Below are positions 51,823-62,709 of a stretch of 64,000 nucleotides of DNA, piece after piece. Position 1 is the stretch's first letter. Every line of letters begins with the position of its first letter. This stretch comes from Paguma larvata (Eukaryota > Chordata > Mammalia > Carnivora > Viverridae), in NCBI GenBank assembly GCA_030068075.1, contig CM057828.1, positions 114,255,699-114,319,698 on the forward strand. The letters run 5' to 3'. Both the position numbers and the translations under genes were made by a program. Under the pieces are notes generated by a model. It was not told the DNA's origin, made no database searches, and saw only the letters and a program-made list of their open reading frames with translations.

Positions 51823-51986
51823 AAAATTGTTCCAATTTTTTTGTTTCAAATGATTACTCTCACCATCTTTATGGCTTCATAAATGAAATGAATATATATA
51901 CTAATGTATAATTCGTTTTTGGAACACATTTTTTCATAGGAGTTACTGTTTAGAAGAGAATCTGGAGAAGCCCTGGGCTTGATTTT

Positions 51987-52200
51987 TTTTTTAATGTTTA
52001 TTCATTGTTGAGAGAGAGACAGATGGACAGACTGCGAGTGGGGGAGGGGCAGAGAGAAAGGGTGATACTGAATCCGAAGCAGGCTCTAGGCTCTGAGCTG
52101 TCAGCATAGAGCCCAATGTGGGGCTCCAACTCATGAACCCTGAGATCATGACCTGAGCTAAAGTCAGAAGCTTAATCGACTGAGCCACCCAGGCACCCCT
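51987..52200 (-). mobile_element. Felid SINE, left arm of a close inverted pair
   Basis: Reversed copy ending GAGCCACCCAGGCACCCCT. Near-duplicates CTGGGCTTGATTTT and CTGGGTTTGGTTTT flank it. Confidence 0.94.
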
Positions 52201-52243
52201 CTGGGTTTGGTTTTTAAATTTGAGAATAAGAATCATGATTTTA

Positions 52244-52415
52244 GGGGCACCTGGGTGGCTCAGTTGGTTAAGCATTTGACTGTAGATTTCAGCTCTGGTC
52301 ATGATCCCATGGTTTCATGAGTTAGAGCCCTGTGTGGGCTCTGCACTGTCAGTCTGATTCTCCCTCTTTTTCCGTCTCTCCCCTCTCAAAATAAATAAAT
52401 AAACTAAAAAAAAAG
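52244..52415 (+). mobile_element. Older SINE, right arm of a close inverted pair
   Basis: GGGGCACCTGGGTGGCTCAG, a shortened middle (TGCACTGTCAGTCTGATTC), and AATAAATAAATAAACT. GAATCATGATT is duplicated at 52230 and 52416. The heads of this and the previous SINE are only 43 bp apart. Confidence 0.94.
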
Positions 52416-54109
52416 GAATCATGATTCTACAAATTAGTCTCAAATTTTAGGATCTAGGGATTAAAAGGTATTCTTGATTTCTGATCATCTAATTAATAGT
52501 GCAGTAAGATTCTATGACCTCAGTACAACGCTACATACTATGTTTTATATGCGTTAATTTAAAAACATGCCCCCTTTCTGACAAAATTTCAGAATGCGCT
52601 GAAATAAGGACTACAAATAACATTTCAGAAAGCTGTTTTAACTAACATGTTTCCCAGGTTCCTTACCTTCTTCCCTCCCCATACCCTCCCTCCTCCCCAA
52701 AAGTAGGGAATCTAAATGAAAAAAGAAAAAAAAAAAGGAAACACCATGGTAGGGGGATTTTTCATATGTGGGTTCTCTAAAGTTAGGGAATATTAAATCC
52801 CACAGAAAATTTTCAGATTTGCACCACAGGTGCCTCAGATTTGCAGAACAGGCAAATACCAGTATTAGCAGTGGAACTGGAGAGAAGAGACAATTAGGTA
52901 AATGGTCCCAATGAAGCTTGGACCCCCATGAGTACTTGATCCCTTAATATATGATCCTTTAGCCTCTACCTTCAGCCCTGACTGCCCTCTGGGGCTCTTG
53001 TGCACAGTCTCCTTGCCCCTTACCCTGAACTTTCTGGCCTCCTCTTCCACCTGCCTTTGTTACCCACCAGTGCCTGGGAACGAACAGCCGTCATTTCCCT
53101 GACTCTAGTAACCTCGACGGAAGCAGAGAAAGGAGCTGTGAGGAAATACATTGTTGGCATCCTAGTTTGAAATACTGAACATATTTTCTCCCAAACTTTT
53201 TTCTAACATGGTGATTAGATTTTGTGGGATGCCCAAGACTTCTGATACATTACAGATTAGGTAATAACGCCTAAAATGTGTTAGGCGCATACTTTGTGCC
53301 GGGAACATTTCTCACCCATTCAGCTGTGATCTCTCTATAACTCATCTCTCTCTAAATAGGTATTATCATCTCCATATTAAAGCCTGGGTAAGTGAGACAC
53401 GAAATGATAAGGTAACTCGCCGAAGACCATGCAGCAGTGACAGAGCTAAGATAGGAACTCAGCCAGTCTGACTCTAGAGGGGAGCCTTCACACGTGACCA
53501 ATTTGTAGCTGAGGTCTTTCTCCGTCCAAAGAAAACTTCTTTCAGCTTATAGAGGAGAGTAGGTGTAGTCGCAGCATTCCCAAACTGCATTTTCTTCTGC
53601 ATCAGAAAGCGGAACGCTCTCTCACTGGGCAGACAGGAGACTGTTGCCCTGGCAGCAGAGAACAGGATCACACTGTCTCCACTGCGGCCCAGTATGATCG
53701 GTTCAAAACATTACTCAAAACTGACTGAAAAGCAACTCAGAGTCCTTTAAATTACATGGCATTTATTTAAAAGAACCAAGTTTGAGGGCCAGTTTTAAAT
53801 GTCTAAAAATCACTGTGGGGAGACTACATGTCTTTTCCAATCTCTCCAAAGTGTGGCTTCTCTTCGGCTGCTTCTTCTGGGGTTGATGATTACATTAATG
53901 CAAGAATAAATAGCTGGAATGTTACAGGGGGGATGAAGGAACCCTAAACAATGTGCAGGAAATGAAATTAAAAATGAAATACATGCAATCATGTTATTCA
54001 CACTAAGTTCAAATTTTACTTTCGAGAGTTGATTTTTATTTAAACAGTTGTTTCTCCCATCCAGTAAAGTTTTGAATACAGGATTCTTTATAATATACCC
54101 TTCACTTTG
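52416..54109. other. Intronic sequence
   Basis: A purine-rich A12 tract lies near 52726. Otherwise there is unique-looking sequence plus the MIR at 53245. The expected next upstream MYO3A exon (ending WLVLE) was not found here or further to 64000. Confidence 0.5.
53245..53480 (-). mobile_element. MIR, antisense
   Basis: TAGGTATTATCATCTCCATA, AAGGTAACTCGCCGAAGACC, GCAGTGACAGAGCTAAGATA and GGAACTCAGCCAGTCTGACT match the inverted MIR layout. Confidence 0.8.
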
Positions 54110-55260
54110 TTTTTTAAAGTAAAGTATACTAAGGTATAATTTACTTACAACAAAGTTTACCTAATTTAGCTGACATTCTGAGTTTTGACAAATGCATTAG
54201 TCATATAACCACTACCACAATCAAGATACAGAACAAATCCAGGACATAAAAATCTTCCCTCCTGTTTCTTTACAGTCAAACCCCTCCCTAGCCCCCAGGA
54301 ATCATTCATCTGTTTTTGATCCCCGTGGTATCACCTTTGCAAAACTGTCATAGAAACTGAATCATAAGGTGTGTAGCCCATTGAGCCTGGCTACTTTGAC
54401 TTTGCCTAGTGAATCTGAAATTCGTCTCCGTTGTTGAAGATTTCTTTTCTAATGCTTTAGTGTTGTTCATTCCTTTTTTAATGCTGAGTATTCCACCAAA
54501 AAGAGAAGCCACTGTTTGTTTATTCATTCAGCAACTGAAAGATATTTGAGGTATTTCTAGTTTGGGGCAATTATGAGCAAAACCACTATAAACATTGCAT
54601 ATAGTCACACATGAATATACTTTCATTTCTCTTAGGGAATTACCTAAGACTGGGAATTGTTGAGTCCTATGGATCATATGTTTAACCTTCTAAGCATCTG
54701 CCAAACTATTTTTCAAAGTAGCTCTTCCATTCTGCATTCCCACTACCAGTGCACGTGAATTCCAGTTGCCCTCCATCCTCGTCAGCAGACATGAAGAGGT
54801 GTTTTAAAGCCATTTTAAGTGGTAGTGTTATCTCATTATAGTTTTAATTCGGATTTTCCTAATGACTAATGAAGCCGACCATCTTTCCATGTGCTCATTT
54901 GCTATCCACTTACTTTCCTCAGTGAAGTATCCCATTTTTTGTTCATTTTTTATTGGTTGTTTGTTTTCGTATTATTGATTTTTGAGAGTTCTTTCTATAT
55001 TTTTGATACAAGTCCCTTATCAGGTGTTTTGCAAATATTTTCTCCCAGTCTGTGACTTGTCCTTTTAAGAGTTTTTTAATGAGCAGAAATTCTAAATTTA
55101 TCATTCTTAGAGTATTATAGAATCTGCTTTTTGTGTTATATAAAAAGATCTTACCTATTCCAAGGTCACAAAATTTTTCTCCTGTATTTTCTATAGGAAA
55201 TTTTATAGTTTAGGTTTTACATAGTACATCTATATTTTTATTTAATTTTTAAACATGGTA
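54110..55260 (-). mobile_element. Ancient L1M fragment, antisense
   Basis: The plus strand reads as an inverted old L1: CTAGTTTGGGGCAATTATGA, TGCATTCCCACTACCAGTGC, CTAATGACTAATGAAG, TTTGAGAGTTCTTTCTATAT, TTTTCTCCCAGTCTGTGACT and AAGGTCACAAAATTTTTCTC, in the right order. No coding capacity remains. Confidence 0.82.
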
Positions 55261-55379
55261 TGACCTATGGATTGTATATGGATGACCAGTTAGTACAGTG
55301 CAGTTTTACCCTAGACAAAAATGTCCAAGAAACAGAAAATCTGACTGAATTGACCTTAAAATTTAGTTGCCAACACCAA

Positions 55380-56340
55380 GAATCAGGGAATCTTAAATGC
55401 GTATTGTTAAGTGAGTGAAGCCAATCTGAAAAGACTACATACTGTATGATTCCAACTATAGGACATTCTGGAAAAGGAAACATGGAGATAGTAAAAAGAT
55501 CTAAGGTTAATAAAGGCTGAGGGAAGAGGAGGGGAGATGAAAAGACAGAGCACAGAGGATTTTTAGGGCAGTGTAGCAAGTCTCTATTTACAGTAATGGT
55601 GGACACACTTATTGGTCAAAACCCACAAATGTACAACTGCCAAGAGTAAACCCTAATATAAACTATGATTTGCCAGTGGAGGTTTATTGATTGTAAGACA
55701 TGCACCAGTTTTGGCGGGGGGTACTAATAACGGGGGAAGGCATGCATGTGGGGGGACAGGGGTTATATGGAAAATCCCCGTACCTTTCTCTCAATTTTTC
55801 TATGAATTTAAACTGCTCTTAAAAATGAAATCTTTCTAAAATTCATAAAATATACAACACAAAGAACGAATCCTAATGTAAATTATGGACCTTAGTTAAG
55901 AATAATGTATTGTGAGGCACCTGGGTGGCTCAGTTGGTTAAGCGTCCAACTTAGGCTTTGGTCATGATCTCACGATTTGTGGGTTCGAGTCCTGCGTTGG
56001 GCTCTGTCCTGACAGCCTAGAGCCTGCAGCCTGCTTCAAATTCTGAGTCTCCCTCTCTCTCTGCCCCTCCCCTGCTCATGCTCTGTGTTTCTCTCTCTCT
56101 CTCTCTCTCAAAAAGAAATAAACATTAAAAAAAGAGAGAGAAGAGAGAGAAAATAATGTATCATTATTGGCTCATCAACTGGAACATGTAAACCATACTA
56201 ACACACATCTATCAATAATAGGGAAAATCGGAGAGGGCAGGGGATTCATGGTAACTCTCTACACTTTCCACTCAGTTTTTCCACAAACCTAGAACGGCTC
56301 CACAAAAGATGTGAAAAGGTCCTAACATAATAACTAAGAA
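55380..56340 (+). mobile_element. Ancient L1M 3'-UTR sequence, interrupted by a SINE
   Basis: TACTGTATGATTCCAACTAT, GGAGGTTTATTGATTGTAAG, ATGGAAAATCCCCGTACC, and later GGTAACTCTCTACACTTTCC, follow the order of old L1 3' ends, with a similar block seeming to recur after 55850. The SINE at 55911-56151 is inserted into the second block with a 10-bp duplication. Confidence 0.6.
55911..56151 (+). mobile_element. Felid SINE in an old L1
   Basis: AATAATGTAT lies at 55901-55910 and 56152-56161. The tail has become GA-rich (AAAGAGAGAGAAGAGAGAGA). Confidence 0.95.
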
Positions 56341-56659
56341 GCACGAAAAATTAAATCTGTAATGATAAACCCCTTATAGGGTTTTCTCAGAAACTAATTT
56401 GTTCTACTCACATTTGCATTTTATATCCAATACATTTATACATGAGTGAGCTAGAAGCATAGAAAATATTTTTGATATATATGTTTTCTTTGTAATAGTA
56501 TTTTTGGTTAAGAAGAGATTTTTAGAAGGATCATTATTTATCCCTTTATAGTCACAAGTATTTATTGAATTGTTACTACATGCAAAGCAAGCAGACAGCT
56601 ATTAAACAGGCCGGAGATGACGGGGGCAGCTTTGGCTCCCAATAGGCTGCAAATACCAT

Positions 56660-56862
56660 CAGACCAGCGGTTTTCAAACAAGGACAATTTTGCTCCAAGA
56701 GGATACTCGGTAATGTTTGGACATTTTTGACTGTTAGGACTAGGGTGAAGCTGTTACTAGCACCTAGAGGTCAGGGGCTACCAAATACCCAACACCGCAC
56801 TGGATAATCCCCCCACCACAGTCATTCGGACTAAAACCTCAAGAGCTCCAAAACTGAACAAT
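56660..56862 (+). mobile_element. MER20-like hAT-Charlie DNA transposon remnant
   Basis: The sequence CCAGCGGTTTTCAAACAAGG, then GACAATTTTGCTCC, GGTAATGTTTGGACATTTTTG, and TGGATAATCCCCCCACC parallel the MER20 consensus as I remember it. It is about 200 bp, the normal length. The divergence is high, fitting an old placental-age copy. Confidence 0.7.
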
Positions 56863-57059
56863 TCTGCATCCAAGAGATTAAAAAACAATTACCAAGATTA
56901 TATAATTAGAGTTCAATGGAAAATAATAATGAACAAGCACCACAGAATTCCACAGATAGACTGATAATATCAAGTTGAAAGGGAAAAAAGGAAAAGATCT
57001 AAAGACAGGATAGAATCTGCCCTAGTATATATATTAACAGTTTCCTCCAGGGTGTTTTG

Positions 57060-57430
57060 GTATTTTTACTTTCATTACAGTGTCTTCTGCAAAGACACCA
57101 TATTCTTGAGGTGGGAAGGGATTCAAATTTATCAACTTTTGGTTTTACTGGGTCATGCTCAGAAGAAAGGCTTTTCTCTAAACTAACATCATTACAATAT
57201 TTTTCTGTTTTCTTTGTATGATTTTATCATTTTAACATATTTGATCTTTAATTCACTTACAGTGTTTTAAACGTATAATATTCAGTTTGTTCCAAATGGA
57301 CAGTCCGCTACCACCTGAGATGTCGCCATTGCTATATACTGGATTCCGGTGAATACCTGGGCCCTTCTCTAGATTGTCAATAAAATTCGTCTGATCTGTC
57401 TATTCTTGTCATGTATCAAATCGTTTGAAA
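57060..57430 (-). mobile_element. Probable ancient L1M fragment, antisense
   Basis: Landmarks such as GATTCAAATTTATCAACTTT, GATCTTTAATTCACTTACAG, CATATACTGGATTCC-like spacing and GATCTGTCTATTCTTGTCAT fit an inverted ORF2-region fragment of an old L1. The divergence is high and the ends are uncertain. Confidence 0.45.
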
Positions 57431-57705
57431 GCCTGTAACTCAAGAGTTGGTTTATCGAATAAAAGAAGTCATCTCTCACTATCTCCCAAAACTTTCTAGG
57501 CTCTTCCTGCACATTTACTCTTCTAGATGAAATTCAGAATCAGCTATTCAAAAGACAGAGTGATAAATAATTTGAATAACATGATAGTTTCAATAATGTT
57601 ATTATTTTATAAAGCATTTGAAAAAGAGTGAGCATTTATTGGTTGAGTCTCTTAATGTGAAATGAAACCAGAATAACTAAAAGTTTTTTTTTTTAATGAC
57701 AATAG

Positions 57706-57928
57706 GACTATTGATGACTTGGTTAGTTGGGCGTCAGACTCTTGATTTTGGCTCAGGTCACGATCTCACAGTTCATGAGATCAAGGCCCACATTAAGCTT
57801 CGTGTTGACAGTGTGGGGCCTGCTTAGGATTCTCTCTCCCCCTCTCTCTCTGACTCTTCCCCACTTGTGCACACACGCACTCTCTCTCTCTCGAAATAAA
57901 TAAGCAAACCTTAAAAAAATGACCAATG
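57706..57928 (+). mobile_element. Older SINE with degraded head
   Basis: The CCTGGGTGGCTCAG head is unrecognisable (ACTTGGTTAGTTGGGCGTCA), but CTCTTGATTTTGGCTCAGG, GACAGTGTGGGGCCTGC and the tail are present. AATGACAAT duplicates flank it. Confidence 0.85.
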
Positions 57929-57967
57929 ACAATTAATGACTAAAAGATTTTTAAAAAAGTAAATTTT

Positions 57968-58170
57968 CAGAGAGCTTGGCTGACTCAATAGGTTAAGCAT
58001 CCGACTCTTGATTTCTGCTCAGGCCATGATCTCACAGTTGGTGGGCTCCACCCCCACATTAAGCTGTGCACTGCCGGTAGAGAGCCTATTTAGGATTCCC
58101 TCTCTCCCTCTCTCTCTGCCCCTTCTTCTCTCTCTCTCAAAATAAATAAATAAACTTTACAAAAAAAAAA
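57968..58170 (+). mobile_element. Older SINE, middle of a three-SINE cluster
   Basis: Degraded head AGCTTGGCTGACTCAATAGG, then CTCTTGATTTCTGCTCAGG and AATAAATAAATAAACTTTAC, ending in an A15 tail. Confidence 0.88.
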
Positions 58171-58185
58171 AAAAAGAAAGAAAGA

Positions 58186-58410
58186 GGGGCGCCTGAGTGG
58201 CTTCCGACTTCAACTCAGGTCATGATCTCACGGTCAGTGCATTTGAGCCCCACAGTGGGCTCTGTGTTAACAGCTCAGAGCCTGGAGCCTGCTTCACATT
58301 CTGTGTCTCCCTCTCTCTCTGTATCTCCCCTGCTTGCACTCTCTCTCTCTCTCTCTCTCTCAAAAATAAACATTAAAAATGTTAAAAAAAAAAAAAAGAA
58401 AGAAAGAAAA
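58186..58410 (+). mobile_element. Felid SINE lacking the A-box segment
   Basis: GGGGCGCCTGAGTGGCTTCC joins directly to GACTTCAACTCAGG: about 14 bases are missing (CAGTCGGTTAAGCG in the consensus), a third distinct break-point pair. (AAAG)n flanks it. Confidence 0.94.
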
Positions 58411-59104
58411 CTTTCAAGATGAGGAAGATTTTAAAAGCCCACCCCAATCCTCAAATGATGAATCAAAAAGAAAAATAAAACTCCAGTTTCTTAATATGTA
58501 AGAAATATTAGGGTATTTTATACTTAATACGAGCACTTCATATACAAATGTGATGTTAGCAAAAATGTGGGGAGCTCCTTTTCATCAATAGCGAGCTCCT
58601 GAGAGCTCAAAAGAAAGAGCTCTTAGAGTATCGGTCAGGTTACTCTGTACTTGAAACGGATGGGGCAGAGCTAGAGGAAGAGTGAAGAAGGCAGTGATAG
58701 GCAAAGGATTATTCCAGGGAGCTAGATTACATAATGCAGTGCTTGGCATACCCAATAAATATCAATCCAATGAATAAGCAAAGAAATGAATTTATAAAGT
58801 TGGCAGGTAATTAGAGTAAGAGTTATGTAAGGAAAACCTGATTCATGAAGGAATTTACAGATTAAGCAACCCAAGGCACTAGCTGACCTGCTAGGGGGTT
58901 AAAAGACAATTGGTTTCGAGCCTTCATGAAGAATGCTAAAGTCACTTGAAGTAGAGAAGTAGCCAGACTGGATAGGGTAATTAGAACAGACTGTGTTGAA
59001 AATAAGTTTTCAACTGTCTCTTTCTCAAAAATAAATATTAAAAAAATTAAATTTAAAATGTCTAATTTTTGATACTTCAGTTTCATTAAAAATCCATGCC
59101 CAAT

Positions 59105-59279
59105 TATTTTTAAGCTTATTTCATTGGAGGGTAGAGGCAGAGGGAAAGAGAATCCCAAGCAGGCTCCGCAATGTCAGCACAGAGCCTAACATGGGGCTCA
59201 AACCCACGAACTGTGAGATCATGGCCTGAGCTGAAATCAAGAGTTAGATGCTTAACCGACTGAGCCACCCAGGGGCCCC
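59105..59279 (-). mobile_element. Short, 3'-incomplete SINE
   Basis: Reversed head GAGCCACCCAGGGGCCCC and body to about AGGCAGAGGGAAAGAGAATC, with almost no CT or A tail. Yet AAATCCATGCCCAAT, 15 bp, is exact at 59090-59104 and 59280-59294. Confidence 0.92.
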
Positions 59280-60143
59280 AAATCCATGCCCAATGTAAAC
59301 CAATTGCATATCATTGTTGATTTTCCAGTGTTTAATTAAGTAATTAGTGCCTACTTAGATAGTACATTTTAACTAAAAATATTTGGTGCCTATTATATGT
59401 GTGACCTTATGACAGCAATCAATGATCTACCTCAAGTTGAGAATCTTGAAGTCTTCCTGATGAGGGACCGGAGTGTCCCTTATCTCTGCCTAGAAGGACC
59501 TCCTATCAGCACCCTTCCTGAGGAGCATCTAGTCTGTTTGCAATATTGATCTGTGCCTCACCTTCCCAAGGTCCCAAATTTCACCATGAGAGGGCAGGGG
59601 TGACTAAAGTACAAAGATCAGAAATTACTTCTGTTTAGAAACCAGGAAAAAAAGAACCAAGCAAGCAAACAAACAAACATAAAATTGCAAAGGGATGGGT
59701 AGCCACAATGAAATCAGAGACGGAACCTCACCAAAATACAGAGTCTTCTGTGTGATATTTTTAGCAGGAGACCTCATTCTCTATCTGGAACAAGTATGAG
59801 ATGGGAAACAGAGAGAAAAGGGAAAATGCCTTTTTCTTTTGTGCATCTATTTTGTAAAGAACACATACCTAAGATTTTTTACCTTCTAGTATTTAGAGCT
59901 CCATAAGTTAGAAAGAGTCAGTGTAAATCTAGATACTTGCCGTCGGAAGTCATAAAATTCCCATTTTACGTAGCTTGAGACACAGAAATTTTATCCGCTT
60001 ATTCATTGATTCGTTTTATTTCTTAGATTACTTACAATGAAGAAAAAGATAGCTTCCAAATATTTTATTTTTTTAGGAGGGTAATGACAGAGAAAATCAT
60101 AACTATGAAATGTCTTTAAATCGAAAATCCTCCCCCTCATTGA

Positions 60144-60668
60144 ATGTATGCTAGTTGGCTCTGCTTGACCATGGTCCTGTCTGCTGTTAGGGGAAATTAC
60201 CGGGTGAGGCTCCATGTGGACCTTGACCGGGAGGACCTGAGGATGCGAACAATTCCCTTTTCTCAGCCCCTACCCAATGTCTCCTGTTCCGTGCAGGCAC
60301 TAGCAAAGTTTATCTCTCCAGCTGCTATCTGCAGCAGGAACAGAGCTTTAGTTTCCAAAATAGAAAAGGGTCTTCTGAATGAAACTTTAAGAATTTAGGT
60401 TAAAATGAAAGCCCAATGGGTAAGAGGGCAAATACAACAAACATGGAGATTATTAAACAGACTGAAGATGCCACAAGTCGCAGATGAATTTGTGGTTGAA
60501 CTCTTCCTAGAGATGCTCAAAATGAAACAGCACCATGAATTTCCTAAACTCTCATTTAGAATCCGTGAAATTGCGAATACACTCTGGGATGAAATTTACT
60601 TGTGCTCCACTAGAATAAAGTGCCTTTCCTATATAAAGAAAAGCAAAAATAAAATTTTTAAAAATTAA
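60144..60668 (+). pseudogene. Unrecognised reading frame with one internal stop and an A-rich 3' end
   Basis: One frame is open from the ATG at 60144 to 60668 except for a single TAG at 60396-60398 (175 codons in all). The first part begins MYASWLCLTMVLSAVRGNYR. The second, from the in-frame ATG at 60405, contains QQTWRLLNRLKMPQVADEFV and FRIREIANTLWDEI. Just past the end lie AATAAA and A-rich sequence, as in a retrocopied transcript. I do not recognise the protein. It could be a processed pseudogene, an unknown old repeat, or chance. Confidence 0.3.
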
Positions 60669-60758
60669 AAAAATGTTTGTTTTTAAGTGATTATGATGGA
60701 TTAAAATATATAAAATGAAATGCATTAGGCAATAGACAATTAAAAATAAAAATGACCT

Positions 60759-60922
60759 GGGGTGCCTGGGTGGCTCCGTCAGTTAAGCGTCAGACTTCAG
60801 CTCAGGTCATGATCTCGTGGCCCGTGGGTTCGAGTCCCACGTTGGGCTCTTGTGCTGACAGCTTAGAGCCTAGAGCCTGATTTGGATTCTATGTCTCCTT
60901 CTCTCTCTGCTCCTCCCCTGCT

Positions 60923-60997
<75 letters not shown>

Positions 60998-61027
60998 AAA
61001 AATAAATAAACATTAAAAACAAATTTT
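60759..61027 (+). mobile_element. Felid SINE with expanded (CA)n(CT)n
   Basis: The head is close to consensus. The normal short CT stretch has become about 17 CA units followed by about 18 CT units (roughly 60926-60991). GAAAATGAC-like duplicates flank it. Confidence 0.95.
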
Positions 61028-61529
61028 TTAATGAAAATGACGTTATGTTTTCCTTTAAAAAGAACTGGATCCAGGTGAATGAATGATATCATATTTAGCC
61101 TACGCAATTCTAAGTCGCTAACATAGACTAAAATGGGAATTTGTAATGGGGGACTGAGACACCCTTAAGTATAGTTTTGCAACACAATGCTATAAGAAGT
61201 CCTTAATGTCCTTTAATAAAGAAAAACTGAAGTACGATTTTCTCAAACTAGAGCTACACTAATAAATAACAGAGCAGCACTAAAAATGAATTCTCTATTC
61301 AGGCTATAGTCAAATGTTAATTTAAAAAACAACCTAAGTCTAAAGGGATGAGATTCTATAAAGAGACCATTACAACTAATTTCCAAAGACGGCCTTTATA
61401 AGTTTTCCACATGTATTCTGTCTCTACTGTTAGGAGACCATATTTTTACTCATATTTCTAAAAAAGAATACTAATTATTAAATTGGAATTTCTGATTCCT
61501 ATATTTCAATTTTTTTCTTCTTTATGGAT

Positions 61530-62520
61530 CTGTTTCTGGGTTCTGTGTTCATTGCATTCATCTATAAGGCTTTCCCTGCAACAATATCCATTACATTAAT
61601 AGCTATAGCTTTTTAACGAGAATTATATTTGGTCAGGCAAATCTTTCTGACTTCAACTGTTTTTTGTTTATTCTGGGAATACTCTAAGGCCATTTTTTGC
61701 TTAGTCTGACCAGATTCTGTGGGAGGCCACAAAAGTAGAAACTTGTATTTTCTAAAACTCACTCTACTTTTTACTTTGCTCATTTTATAAAAGTTCTATC
61801 GGCATTCATGTCTGAATTTTTCTGTAGACATTAGTCCTTAGTGAATGCCTACAGGTGAAAGTTGGGTCACATGGCAAGCTGATGTGTAATGCTGTAAGAA
61901 ACTGCTGTACAGGTTTCAAACTAGCTGCACCATGTCACACTGAGCAACGGTAAGAGTTCGCTGTGTCCCACAATCTCACCAATACTGAGTTCCACCGGTT
62001 GTACTTTTGTCATTTTAGTGGGTATGTGCTATGGTGTGATTGTGGTTTTAATTTAAAGTTTACTAAAGATATTGAACATATTTTATATATACACTTTGGT
62101 GAAGAGTCTAAACTTATCGCTAATTTTTTAAAAACTGGGTAGATGCACTTTGTTAGCTAAAATTTCTATCTACTCCTGGTGTCCTGAGAATGTCTATGAC
62201 AAAGGGGCACTGAATTTTGGCACGGGTGTTTCATGACTTTTCTTTCTCTTTGATTCTGTTAATGGAGTGAATTCTGAGGCAGAGAATTTTAACATTTAGC
62301 CACATTAATTTAATGTTTTAGTAAACTCGCATTCCAGGGACAAATCTCATTTAGTCATGATATATTAGCATTTTTTTACATATTACTGCATTTGTTAACA
62401 TTTTATGAAGGACGTTTGCATATATATTCATGTGAAATGTTAGAATATAGTTTTCTTTTCTTACAGTATCTTTTGTCAGTATAATGCCGGCCTTATAGAT
62501 GAGTCAACAAGACTCATCAT
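61530..62520 (-). mobile_element. Ancient L1M fragment, antisense
   Basis: The plus strand has inverted-L1 landmarks: AATCTCACCAATACTGAGTT, TTGTCATTTTAGTGGGTATG, TTAAAGATATTGAAC-like text, then CATTCCAGGGACAAATCTCA, GTCATGATATATTAGCA, TGAAGGACGTTTGCATATAT and AGTATAATGCCGGCCTTATA. The order is right for one degraded element. Confidence 0.6.
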
Positions 62521-62709
62521 TTCTTTCTTAAAGACTTCATAAGACTTTTCTTCCCCCCACAGAATGGGGGTGTGAAAATCTCTGTGGACCTATATTCCCC
62601 CATGAATTAACTGTAACGGGTATTATATGCTTTATAATAAAAATTATAAAAATAAACAACCATTTAAGGTCTTTGGAAATTGTTGTAAGGACATACAGCA
62701 AAGAAACAT

